Below, piece by piece: positions 45,785 through 55,524 of a DNA stretch of 64,000 nucleotides (position 1 is its first letter; every line of letters starts with the position of its first letter). Origin of the DNA: Ixodes scapularis (Eukaryota; Arthropoda; Arachnida; Ixodida; Ixodidae). The position numbers and the translations under genes were made by a program. The notes under the pieces were generated by a model, which saw only the letters and a program-made list of their open reading frames with translations, did not search any database and was not told where the DNA came from. The DNA lies in assembly GCF_016920785.2 (NCBI RefSeq), contig NW_024609839.1:6350196-6414195 (forward strand), written 5' to 3'.

Positions 45785-46060
45785 GGTCGGGTGGCCGAGT
45801 GTAGCGCACACCAGCTCCGAGCACGTGGAGCGAAAGCTCGCGCTGCACAACCCAGGGATCCTGGGTTAAATCCCCCACCCCTGCCCTGTTCGATCTGGAT
45901 GACCATCGTTCCGGCGTGCGGTCGTGTATCACTACTGCGTGGTGCACGTTAAAGACCCCAGGCTAGCGGTTGTACCGCGCTGGCTAAATTTCTCATCCAC
46001 AGCTGGGAGACTCATCGCCCGTTGAGGCAGACCAATAAGCTTTAGCCTGTATAAACATAC
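45785..46060 (+). mobile_element. tRNA-derived SINE, copy 1
   Basis: The head has box A-like GTGGCCGAGTG and box B-like GGGTTAAATCCC, giving an internal Pol III promoter. It is followed by GCGAAAGCTCGCGCTG and by a conserved body containing GTGCACGTTAAAGACCCCAG, CTAGCGGTTGTACCGCGC and TGGCTAAATTTCTCATC. The body recurs on the minus strand at 56760-56990. SINEs are short retroposons moved by LINE machinery. The 3' end and target duplication were not resolved. Confidence 0.8.
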
Positions 46061-46301
46061 ACACAACCCAATTTTCGTATTTGAAGGTTTTGCGTGCCAA
46101 TCCAACGGCACGTCCCATAGAAGAACATCGACCACCTGAGTATACATTTTGACGCCGGAAATGTCGGTTCCACGGCGTCGTCCGTGTCAGACTGGGCACT
46201 TGGGCCGGGATTAGGACACACCACTCCTCCCGGCGGGTATGAGGAATTTTTTATCTACATGCTCGCCTTCCCCGTAGAAACGATTCCGAGTAAACGACCA
46301 A

Positions 46302-46880
46302 TACGAGTAATAATAATAATAATAATAATGTTTATTTATCCATCAAGCGCAAGTACTATCGGGGAAAAATGAAATGCAAACAGAGGAGCGCGTGGCTCGC
46401 GGTACAGGCTGCGCCGCCTGGAAGTGAACCTAGGGGCGAGGGTGCGTGGCCTGCTCCGATGTGTTCATGCCCCTCGATTGGCGCTCCCTCAGCTTCAACA
46501 GTGCGCCTCTAGTGCGCTGAAAGCTATCACGGCTATCTTTGCTGGCTCAGCGCGCGCGGTGCAAAGAAGCTCGCCGCACTCGCCGAGCAGGCAAAGATAG
46601 CGGTGACAGCTTTCAGCGCACTGAGAGGCGCACTGCCGAAGCTGGGGGAGCGCCAATCGAGGGGCGTGAACACATCGAAGTAGGCCGCGCACCCTCGCCC
46701 CTAGGCTCACTTCCAGGCGGCGCAGCCTGTACCACGAGCCACGCGCTCCTCTGTTCGCATTTCATTTTTCCCCGATAGTACCTGATGGAAGGGGAGTGAG
46801 GAAAAAAGCTGCATTTGTGCAGCTCGACGAGTCCTGAGCCCCGTCCCCAATTGGCAACAGCGGCAGGTCACAAAGGAAAT
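46302..46880 (-). mobile_element. LINE 3' tail with (TAA)n, interrupted by fold-back
   Basis: The plus strand begins with (AAT)n and GTTTATT..CCATC and resumes after the fold-back at GCAGCTCGACGAGTCCTGA. The same order, (AAT)n, GAGTTTATTTCCATCGA, then CAGCTTGACAAGTCCTTGA, is seen at 49628-49725, at the 3' end of the minus-strand LINE. This is therefore a detached 3' end of a related LINE, with the trinucleotide tail on the left. Confidence 0.7.
46352..46784. repeat. Large fold-back element (about 205-bp arms)
   Basis: Arms run inward from GTACTATCGGGGAAAAATG and remain over 90% complementary through GAGGAGCGCGTGGCTCG, GGCTGCGCCGCCTGGAAGTG, CCCCTCGATTGGCGCTCCC and GCGCTGAAAGCT to a short spacer near 46555. 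CCATCA/TGATGG lies just outside both ends. The element sits within the LINE tail. No frame codes for a transposase. Confidence 0.85.
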
Positions 46881-47165
46881 GCATCACTTTGGAAACAAAC
46901 AAAAAATACGCAGGTCAGTAAATCAATGTGCAACATTCCAATGCAGCAGATAAATTAGCTCTGCTAAACAGACGGTTTACTAAGAAAAAAAAAGTGAAAA
47001 TTCGAGGGTTCAAGATTCAAGCGTCTTGTACACGCCACGCGCGTGCAAGACGCCGTTTGTTTTAGGATTTTTCTCTGGAAGAGTTACTGCTGTAGGCGCC
47101 AGCACGTGCAGCGCGTGTAACCACAGTCGCAGCATGCTCCTTGCTGCTTGAATAACTTAGCAGTG

Positions 47166-47357
47166 CGGAGCGCGTACGCTTCTTGCGCACGGCTTGCGAT
47201 GATGTCGCAACGTGAAGCTCTTATCGGATGATTGAAAAGAAAGTGGGTCCACGTCGAGGCATTCGGGTCTTCCCACTATCCTTCCAATCAAAGCCAATCA
47301 GAACTGGGCGTCATTCTGACGTCACTGCGACGCATGCGCAAGAAGCGGACGACTCCG
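47166..47357. mobile_element. CRE-bearing MITE, second copy
   Basis: Arms begin CGGAG and share GCTTCTTGCGCA and a TGACGTCA-type core (intact TGACGTCA near 47320; the other arm reads GATGATGTC). It belongs to the same family as 16779-16927, with more divergence. No target duplication was seen. Confidence 0.65.
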
Positions 47358-47375
47358 CTCAGCAGACGTAAAGCG

Positions 47376-47529
47376 GGGAACACATGAGCGACGAAAACGG
47401 GCGGCAGTTTCCATGGCAACTTGCGCGCACGCTGTGACCTGGCGGCTTGGCATAGGTCACGTCACAGCGTCCTGGACTGTTGCTATGGGAATCAGCGCGA
47501 GCGCCCGTTTTTGCCGCTCATCTGTTCCC
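47376..47529. mobile_element. Inverted-repeat MITE (154 bp)
   Basis: Termini GGGAACACATGAGCGACGAA and, inverted, GGGAACAGATGAGCGGCAAA are followed by AACGGGCG in both arms. Inside, GTGACCTGG and AGGTCACGTCACAGCG form a further imperfect hairpin. It lies 18 bp from the preceding CRE-bearing MITE. Confidence 0.8.
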
Positions 47530-49627
47530 TGCTTCAGCCTTGCCCGTTGTTTTATTTATCTCTCGCTTAACAGGATATTGTCCAGAAATAAGTTTGCGTG
47601 CCGCTCCCGAAGTACACAAGTGCGTTTCTTTCATTTTCTGCTCGTTCACCTTGACTGGAAGAATCGATTCTAAAAGTCGGCGCCACCCCGTGTCAGCTTT
47701 CGTTTGATCACGTATTGGGGATTGCAGTCGGTGCGGCTTGTACTGTGCTGCGTTAGGTGACGATCCAATCACGTGTCCGAGCAATAGCGATTGCCAATGT
47801 TGCTCGATGATGAACTTTTACGGCAGCCATTGCCTATCTCGGCGTCCACAACTTTGGGCTGTCAAGGCTGGCGCAGCTTCCACTCTGCTCTACATTGCGG
47901 GGAAAGCGTGCCCCGCCAGAGCGCACCGCAGGCGCACCGCTTGGCTAGCTCTAGTGAGGAGGGTGGCTGCAACTCAAAACCTAGAGGATTCGAGAAAGGA
48001 TGTGCGCCAATGTTGCCTGCGCGAGAGCAGACGCCCGCCCTGTTGCAACTCTGTTGCTCCATGCGCCTTTCCTCCTCTCGCCTCCCATTGCAAGCAACGA
48101 ACGCCTTGGCGCAGCCTCTCTCGCTTCCTCCTCGCTCCGGGAATTGCAAACGTCGAGAGGAGAAAGCAAGGTTGCCAGAGAAGCAGCAACGTCCAAGATG
48201 GCGGAATTTACCATTTTTCGCGTTAAACAAATACTTAACCTATCGCAACAACTACGGAAAAGTAATCATTTATACCTCGCGTAAATTATTCGAGCAGCTT
48301 AATTGGGCTCTTCAGACCCGAGTGAGGAAATACAACGACCCTTTGCCCCATAGACTCCCCGCAGAATTTAGCGATTCAATGGCGTCCATGTCCCCTGATC
48401 CCCGATCTAGCAGTTGCAGCCACCCTCACTTGAGCCTCGCTTGGCTCGTCTGTATCGACCAGATCCGAGCGACGCGGTGCCGCGCGGAACTGACCCAGGG
48501 ACGCCCCAGCACCGGTTGCTGTGAATGCTGCAGCGTGCTGCCGCCCCCGTTTTCATCGCTCACGCGTCCCTCGCTGAACGCTGTCAAAGCTACTGGCGCG
48601 TCACTTGGTTTCGAGTCCCTTTGGCGCGCGTGCGAATGACAGGCGAGACCAAGCCACGTGTTGTCGCAGCAGGGCTGGACGCTCTGCAAGATACGCCTCG
48701 ACAACGTACCGTTTTGACGCGGAGGTGCACCCCGTTATCACGAAGCCGGTCGTGTGTGAGAAGAAAATCCCTGTTGCGAGGATTTCCGCCGGCTCGCATG
48801 AGCAGCAAAGCGGCCCGCTTCGGACTCGCCGAGGCGGCCGGCGCTCAGTCGCTCGCAGAAAGGCTTCAGGATTCGTACTTGGGCTAAGCCATAAGAAGAA
48901 CAGAGTTTGTTCAGTTCTCGCCGACTGTTTCGATGAACCTCGTCGAGCGAGACTCCGTAAAGTCACGCGTACAAACTACGCTCTTGGACCTCCGGTATTT
49001 GGTCGGAATAGAGGCGACATGTAAATTTTATTCCTTGCTTCTGTTCCCCGTTCGAAGGAGGCCGTTATTGCCACGCAAACGGGGCTCTGGCCGGAAAGCC
49101 TCGAGTTAACATTCGTCTGGCACTCTGCGGCCCGCCGCCATCTCCGAGAATGATAGCTCCGAAAAAGTTGCAGCTTGATTACGCCAATCTTTAGCCACGT
49201 TGCTTTATCGTATTTTTTCCGATTAACAAATGGCCATTTCGTCGAAGCTCCCGGACTCAAGCGTGTTCATCGATCCTACAAGTTGAAAAATGAGTGAGGC
49301 AAAAACTGACGGCACATTGACTCTCTTCATAGGGGGAGAGAGACTCACCCACCATCTTCCTTTCTCTCTCTTTGTCCCAGTTTGTTTCCTTTTTTTTTTT
49401 CTTTCTTCAGATGAGGAAATGTACGAAAAAGAAGTATAATCTTATTCATTTATTAGTCGTTTATATTATACTAGGGAGCGCGAGGGCCCAGGCAGGATGA
49501 ACAAAAATACCGAGTCGCATGTACACCGAGCATTGCATTCACAACCGCTACCGTAAGGAAAACGTCACTATTTAGACTAGTGACGTATAAGTTTATATAA
49601 TGACGATTGTCTTATACGTCACTATTC
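47530..49627. other. Non-coding interval with a long unconfirmed frame
   Basis: The longest plus-strand frame of the window (47791-48639, 282 codons) lies here. It overlaps equally open frames on the other strand, has no domain, and its peptide is Ser/Arg/Leu-rich in the manner of GC-rich non-coding DNA. AACGCTGTCAAAGCTACTGG at 48579-48598 recurs with one change at 63972-63991. A CGTATAAG/CTTATACG hairpin lies at 49580-49622. Confidence 0.4.
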
Positions 49628-51128
49628 AATAATAATAACAATGAGTTTATTTCCATCGAACGTTGATGCTGGCACTCAAGGAGAAAAGCCGTATGGCACA
49701 GCTTGACAAGTCCTTGACCGCCTACAAGGCGAAGTAGCAACAACTAAAAAAAAAAAAAAAATTTACAAATTTTGATTACCGCAATTTAACAAAGCGTGTT
49801 TCAGACTGTATTTTATCAGCGGCTATAACAAAAAAGTGACCTATATGCAGACAGAAGTTATAAGGCCCCAAAAGTTTTGTTCATACTCAGATTCATTTGT
49901 GGAGAAAATTAGTCTAATTTCGCTAAGGGACAATGCACAGAATTCAAATCCTTCATCTTCAAGTAAGTTAAGTATTTTTGGGATAGTATGTTTAAGCATT
50001 TGTGTGCCATAGTTCGTTCTTGCAGTTACCACCTCCCAACATTCTGTACGACGGCTAAAATACGCGTGAATATTTTCAGAGAGCTGTCCAAGGTTTATCA
50101 AAAAGTTTATACCCCTAATTTGTTCTAGTCTTAGACTATACTCCGCGACAACATTTTTTGGCAATGCAGTGGAAGGTAGAGGCCCGCGTCCCCTCTCCCA
50201 TTTTGAGTGTACGCAGGCTCTCCTCCTCCCCCAGTTCCGGGGAGAGGAGGAGAGCCCGCGCACACTCAGAATGGGAGAGGGGACGCGGGCCTGTACCTTC
50301 CACTGCATTGCCAAGAAAAGTGGTCGCGGAGTATAGTGACAAGTCTGTAGGTAAAGAGAGCGTGTATATTGATAATGCGAAACTTCATAAATAATATAGC
50401 TGTGTGGAAGTCAAATGGAACGTCTTCTATAGCCCTCAACGCTTTTTTCTTTGTTGCAACAAGTGTATTTTTTCTAGATTCGTTGACGTTGTACCCCAGG
50501 CAAAATTACAATAATTTAGGTGGGAGTAAAATAACGAATTATATAGTAATAATTCTACCCTTGCTGGTAACATGTACCGGTGACGGTTTATCACACCTAC
50601 TACTTGTGACAGCTTAGTAAAAAAGGTAGTTAACATGACTATCCCATGACATAGTCTCGGTAAAATAACACCTAAGAGCTTGAAAGATTTTACAACCTCT
50701 ATTTTCGAGGAGTTCAAAACGATATCTCTTGTAATTGTGACTACCTTATGTTTTGGGCGAAAAAGCACTGCTTTTGTTTTATCGACTTTGATTTGTAGGG
50801 AATTAATACCACTCCAAATGGCTAATGCAGATAACGCCTGATTTGCCATGTCAAATAGCACATCGACCATATTCAGCTGAAAAAAGCAAACTAGTGTCGT
50901 CGGCATAGTTGATAAATGTTGCACCAGAGTTAATATTCACAATATCATTAACGTAAATATTGAAATTTAAATGACCTAATATACTTCCTTGGGGAACACC
51001 AGTAAGAATACGCTTCGAACTTGACGAATATTCATCGATATAAACTAATTGCATTCGATGCTCTAGATAAGACTTCACTAACTGCAAAGCATGCCCTCGA
51101 ATAATGACAAGTATTTGTAGTGACGCTT
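49628..51128 (-). pseudogene. LINE reverse transcriptase, 5'-truncated, with fold-back insertion
   Basis: Read on the minus strand, the fragment starts in the RT fingers/palm (IRGHALQLVKSYL, then TGVPQGSILG), carries the intact catalytic NYADDTS block near 50905-50925, then VDKTKAVLFRPKHK, LGVILPR, and the thumb-like YNSLFYSHLNYCNFAWG. It ends with a long C-terminal tail that stops at about 49844. The 3' UTR and an (AAT)n-type tail follow to 49628. Frameshifts occur near 50440 and in the YADD region. A 210-bp fold-back (50132-50341) splits the tail. The endonuclease and ORF1 are missing. The related fragment at 1-625 and the loose tail at 46302 suggest an abundant family. Confidence 0.88.
50132..50341. 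mobile_element. Fold-back element inserted in the LINE (210 bp)
   Basis: Near-identical arms of about 85 bp (CTATACTCCGCGAC, GGCAATGCAGTGGAAGGTA, CCCGCGTCCCCTCTCCCATT, GGCTCTCCTCCTC) flank a short spacer around CCCAGTTCCGGGG. A 5-bp repeat, AGTCT, flanks it at 50127-50131 and 50342-50346. Dropping the element and one AGTCT leaves the LINE frame open across the junction, which confirms the boundaries. Confidence 0.92.
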
Positions 51129-51282
51129 GCCTTATGCAGAGAAACGGGAGACAGAGAGAAAAAAATATATGTTTGAAGTGAGAGAGTGAGCATCTCACTC
51201 TCTTTTTGCTGAAAGTTTGACAGCGAAGCTGTTCATGGCTAGGGTTCCGTGGATGTTTCGTGTGCGTCAACAAATAAGTGAA

Positions 51283-51635
51283 AGCCGTTTACAACTCGCT
51301 GTAACGCCGAATTAGAGCGCAGCTCCTGAGGAGGAGGAGGAGGAGGGAAGGCTACGCTACTGAGGGTCACGTGTTTTCGGGGGGGGGGGCCGACGTCACG
51401 TGACCTGGGGGAGGCTTCACGTGCCCCCCCCCCCCCCCCCCCGATGTCACGTGACCTTGGTGGGGTCACGTGACCACGGGGAGGGGGTCACGTGACTGGG
51501 GGGGTGTCACGCGACCCCCAGAAAAAAATTTCCGCTAGATTTAGCGGGGAAATTTACACATAATGCACCGCGCGGTTACGCCGACGGCGACGCCGCTCAA
51601 GCCGGAAAGGGGCGCCTAAGAGCTGCGCTCTAAAT
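51283..51635. repeat. GC-rich E-box repeat, copy 2
   Basis: Shares ends and internal blocks with 37705-38047. Its core, 51364-51525, contains six CACGTG palindromes, mostly as GTCACGTGAC, and one CACGCG variant, separated by G or C runs, including about 20 C at 51424-51442. CACGTG is the high-affinity site for bHLH factors such as Myc/Max, USF and CLOCK/BMAL. The right part has GCCGACGGCGACGCCG. Confidence 0.85.
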
Positions 51636-51773
51636 CTCGGAGAGTGCTCGCACCGCCCTGTCTTTGTCGTAGTTCCAAGCGCTTGCATGCCTATTTTCCT
51701 TTCCTTCCGCCCGGTGGCGGTCCCGTCGCAGGTGTCTACTTTCTGTGCTATATACTAGCGGGAGTCCTGGCAA

Positions 51774-53345
51774 AGGTTCAAGCAGCGCATCGAGCTTTAC
51801 CTCCTAGCAACGGAAGCCACGAAGCCTCAAAGTAAGCAACAGAAGGCCGCCATATTTTTACATATCGCGGGCCAGGAAGCTATAGACGTGTTTAACTCAC
51901 TGAATTTGACAACAGAGGAGCAAGCCGACTATGACGTACTAGTCGAGACTTTTGAAGACTTCTCCCTGCCCAAATGTAACGAAACGTACGAGCGCTACGT
52001 GTTTCGCACGCGTCGGCAAGCTCAAGGAGAACCATTTGAACAATTTTTTTAGGGACCTGCAACTGAAAGCAAGGACGTGCTACGTTGCAGATTTGAACGA
52101 ATCCCTCCTCCGAGATCAGATTGTTTACGGGATTTCGAGCACGATGTTGCGAGAAAAGCTGCTTCGAAAAAAAAACCTGACCCTCGAAGTAGCAGTAGAG
52201 TGCTGCGAGGCTGAGGAGCGTGTCGAAGCACAGAGGAAAGCGTGGGATGGCCAAACTGTGAAAATTGACCCCGTTCAACAAGGACAAGCCAAACAGCGTG
52301 AGCAGAGAAGATGCACTCATTGTAATTCATCTCATCCGCCGAGGAAGTGCCCCGCGTATGGAAAGACATGCGCCAAGTGCACCAAACGGAATCACTTCGC
52401 AGTCTGCTGTAGGAGTAAGAGGGCAGCGGTACACGACGTGGCCGAAGGGGCCGAAGGTGACAGTGACTTCGACGTTCTTGAAATTTTGGTGACCGTGAAC
52501 GAGCGTTCTTTCTCCAATCGCGACTGGATTGTCACCACGCGCCTCGAGGCAACCGTGGTGAAAATCAAGGTCGACACGGAAGCGCGGGCAAACGTATTGC
52601 CCAGGGCGTTGTTTGAGAAGCTCAGGACGAAGCAGGAACCCCGTCCAACCAGAAGCATTCTTCAACACTTCCGGGGCGGCGAAATTCAACACAGAGGAAA
52701 GGTTCGTCTGTCTGTGCAGCTCGACAAGCGACCAGTGCCGCTCCACTTCGTGGTGAGAAGGAACCAAGCTATTCTGGGTCTCCGTGCATGCGAGCAACTG
52801 GGCCTCGTAAACCGAGTAAGTTCAGTGTAGAACAAGGCGTCCAGCCCAAACATAGGGTCGGAATTCCCGGGACTGTTCTCCGGTTCTGGCAAGACAGGAC
52901 GGGATTACAAGATGGTACTCCGAGATGACGCCGTACCAGTTGTCCAGCCCGCCAGACGAGTGCTGCACGTACTTTGGGAACCCCTCAAGAAAGAACAGGA
53001 AGGCATGGGGGACGCAGGCATTATCGCAAAGGTTAGGAAACCCTCCGACTTGGGGAGTCCCTTAGTCATTGTACGAAGAAAAAATGACAAATTAAGAATT
53101 TGCATGGACCCTCGAAACGTGAATCGGACACTAAAGAGAGAACATTTCCAGCTCCCACGGCGCGAGGAAATCGAGAGCGAGCTAGCGCGTGCCAACTATT
53201 TCAGTCGCCTTGACGCTAACAGCGGATTTCATCAGATTCGGCTCGATGAACAGACCTCGGAGATTTGCACGTTCAGCAGCCCTTTTGGTCGTTACCGATA
53301 TCTGATACCCGTGCCACACGGGCAACTCGAATGCCATTTACAACG
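51774..53345 (+). pseudogene. Gypsy-type gag-pol remnant (capsid, zinc knuckle, protease, RT start)
   Basis: The capsid region (FKQRIELYLLATEA through FEDFSLPKCNETYERY) runs from about 51774 and is broken at a T run, 52044-52050, where one extra base shifts the frame. It resumes with DLQLKARTCYVADLN. Two CCHC-like knuckles (CTHCNSSHPPRKC and CAKCTKRNHFAVC) lie at about 52314-52410. The aspartic protease follows, but its DTG active-site triad reads Asp-Thr-Glu at 52573-52581. A stop at 52828 and a further frame change precede the RT, which is recognisable from VRRKNDKLRICMDPRNVN to YFSRLDANSGFHQI and FGRYRYL. The catalytic YVDD region, RNase H and integrase are lost at about 53345. It is clearly dead. 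Confidence 0.88.
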
Positions 53346-53418
53346 CATGACATTTGAGGGGACGGCCAATCAGCGCGCGACACTCTGAGAGAAAGAGAGA
53401 AGCGTTGTGAAGGAGGCT

Positions 53419-53460
53419 GGGGGGGGGGGGGGGGGGGAGAGAGAGAGAGAGAGAGAGAGA
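53419..53460 (+). repeat. Poly-G and (GA)n microsatellite
   Basis: About 19 G followed directly by (GA)12. It lies just past the point where the Gypsy RT breaks off. Confidence 0.9.
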
Positions 53461-54613
53461 CCACCGATCGAGACAAAAAATGGGTTCGTACCTTCGTTCA
53501 AATTCTGCGTCACGTCTCCACAGAGTGGAATGGCTCATGATTTTGATCTTCATGATAACTTTCTATCATAAATGTTGTGCACGGGGGAGACTTGATGTCA
53601 CTTTGGATGGGAGGTGACCGCGATCCTATGAGACGTCTTGTTCGCTTCTAGAATTCCGAGACCCTCCGTGGCCCTCCGCCGACCATCACATCCAGACAAG
53701 GCTTTTTAGTGGCCGCTTAATACTAATGAGCCGGGCAGCCTTTCCTTAACTTTCCTTTTTTCTAAGTTCTTTTTTTGTGCATTTTTGTGTTATTTAGGCT
53801 CCCCCCTCGTTTGTCGTCTTCCTCGCCGTAGCCTCATTAAGGGGAACATATAAAGGGCGATGCGGTGCTGAGAAGTGAAGCGTGATAAAGGACTGCAACA
53901 GCCTTAATGGCTTCCCCAGCAACTTCGACAATAGGAGAGAAAAACAAGATGCGTTACGCGACGCTTCGATGGAGGTCTTAGATTCTCTAACGGCTTGTCG
54001 CCCGTTTTCTTTTAATTTTTTACGTTTTTAAAAAATCTTTATAGCTTCAAATGGGAAAATAACGCTTTCTTTTTTTATTTATTTTTTTTTTTTTTTTATT
54101 TTTCTAAACCAGCGTTTTGAGTTCTTACGAGGTACCTCAAGTTCCAAGTTCCTGAGTCCCGACATCTGTCTTATTTTTGGGCAACTCGAAATTCTTCACG
54201 ATGGTAGGGAGGAGGGGAATCAAGGCGAAAAAGCGATATTAATAACATATATGGGTGGTTTCATTTGAAATCGAACACGCTTGTCGGGGTGGGTCTTTTT
54301 CTTTTTTTTTTCTTTTTTTATATATGTAATTGCCCCATTTCTGGAAGAAGAAATCTGCTTTCCGAAAACTTCTAAAAAAATATTTCGCGTCACAAAAAAT
54401 TATTGAGTGGAGCAGGCTGAAAATCTGTTTTTTACTCCGTGATTTTTCTACCCACTTCTGTACGCTGGTATGAATACGGGAAGCATACAAAACTCACAGT
54501 AATTTTCTGTGTTCTTGTATGTTATTTGGACTATTTTTTAGTTTAAAGGAAAATATTTTTGTAGTTTTGTTTATTGAGGTAAAAAATGCCAAACATCGTC
54601 TCTTTGACGATCC
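53461..54613. other. Non-coding interval with T-rich tracts
   Basis: Contains T/A homopolymers (54068-54103, 54299-54322). An ACATATAAAGGGCG motif at about 53847 resembles a TATA box and could belong to an old LTR, but no LTR ends are visible. Confidence 0.4.
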
Positions 54614-55112
54614 GGTGACATCTTCAGAGCCTTGTACCTCATGAGTTATTATATTTGTCACTTACTAAATACTATGCGGGTGTAGCCCTGTACATGGGCT
54701 ATCGACGGGCATAAGTTTTGTTTATTTTATTTTCACAGAATTTTTTATATAAAATTTGAAATATCGTCGAAAATGAAATTAACAGATATTTTGAACTCAC
54801 TTTATCAAAAAAGGCCATTTTTTATTTCGTTCAATTTTGTTATTACTGCTGCCGATCATATGAACTTTCAATTGGCTTGATGCGATTTCCTCCTTTTCTT
54901 GTTGTATCTTCTCTAGAAGTGATCGAAATGCTCCCACGAGACAATGCGGTGACAACTTCAGAGCCTTGTAACTCATGAGTTATTATATTTGTCGCTTACC
55001 AAATACCATGGGGGTGTAGCCCTACACATGGAATATCGATGGGCATTAGTTTAGTTTATTTTATTTTCACAAAATATTTTATATAAAATTTGAAATATCG
55101 TCTAAACTAAAA
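54614..55112. repeat. Direct repeats of about 165 bp, 334 bp apart
   Basis: Copies at 54614-54777 and 54948-55112 share TTCAGAGCCTTGTA, CTCATGAGTTATTATATTTG, GGGTGTAGCCCT, TTTGTTTATTTTATTTTCAC-like and TATAAAATTTGAAATATCGT blocks at roughly 90% identity. The AT-rich spacer is unrelated. They could be terminal direct repeats of a small element, or a tandem duplication of a 334-bp unit with a diverged half. Confidence 0.75.
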
Positions 55113-55510
55113 ATGTGCCTCGATAAAATATTCACAGAAAAAAATAAAGTCATAATAGGCGGGGATTTTAATTTGCCAGATATTAATTGGGCCTGCCTAA
55201 CACACGGAAGTACTGATGCAGAAAACTGCGCTGAACTAACAGATATTGCTTGAAAAAACAGTAAGTGCGCAGGCGAACTGGCGGATGTTGATCATGATGT
55301 AGAAAACCCGAGACTGTGGTAAAAGCTGGGAAACTTGGTCGAAGAAGATAGACAGGGGAAAAGAACGTCTCAAAGCACAGTCTCGGGTTTTCTACATCAA
55401 GATATTGCTTGTTCTTACAATTTATGTCAGGTTGTTGACAGTGACACGAGAGTTGTGGAAGATTGCAGGTCAACCCTAGACCTGACCTTTTTGTCTGCTG
55501 AGCAGAGGAC
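55105..55510 (+). pseudogene. LINE endonuclease (EEP) fragment
   Basis: The frame reads LDKIFTEKNKVIIGGDFNLP then DINW, the signature GDFN motif of the apurinic-like endonuclease that nicks target DNA for LINE insertion. It continues to ELTDIA and, after a 147-bp insertion, CSYNLCQVVDSDTRV and STLDLTFLS, the SxLDL motif near the end of the domain. The catalytic N-terminal part and RT are absent. The sequence then passes within about 20 bp into a Penelope-like fragment on the same strand. Confidence 0.85.
55253..55399. mobile_element. 147-bp insertion with 12-bp target duplication
   Basis: AGATATTGCTTG is repeated exactly at 55241-55252 and 55400-55411, and the LINE frame is continuous without the insert. 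The insert begins AAAAAACAG and contains 24-bp inverted arms TGATGTAGAAAACCCGAGAC(TGTG) at 55295-55318 and 55376-55399, the second reaching the very end. A 12-bp duplication fits target-primed retroposition or Penelope-type insertion better than a DNA transposon. Confidence 0.85.
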
Positions 55511-55524
55511 AAAAAAGTACTTCT

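Noticed and set aside
47791..48639. Longest plus-strand open frame (282 codons)
   Set aside because: It has no domain, is Ser/Arg/Leu-rich, overlaps several equally open frames on the minus strand and lies in GC-rich DNA where stops are rare; not reported as a gene.
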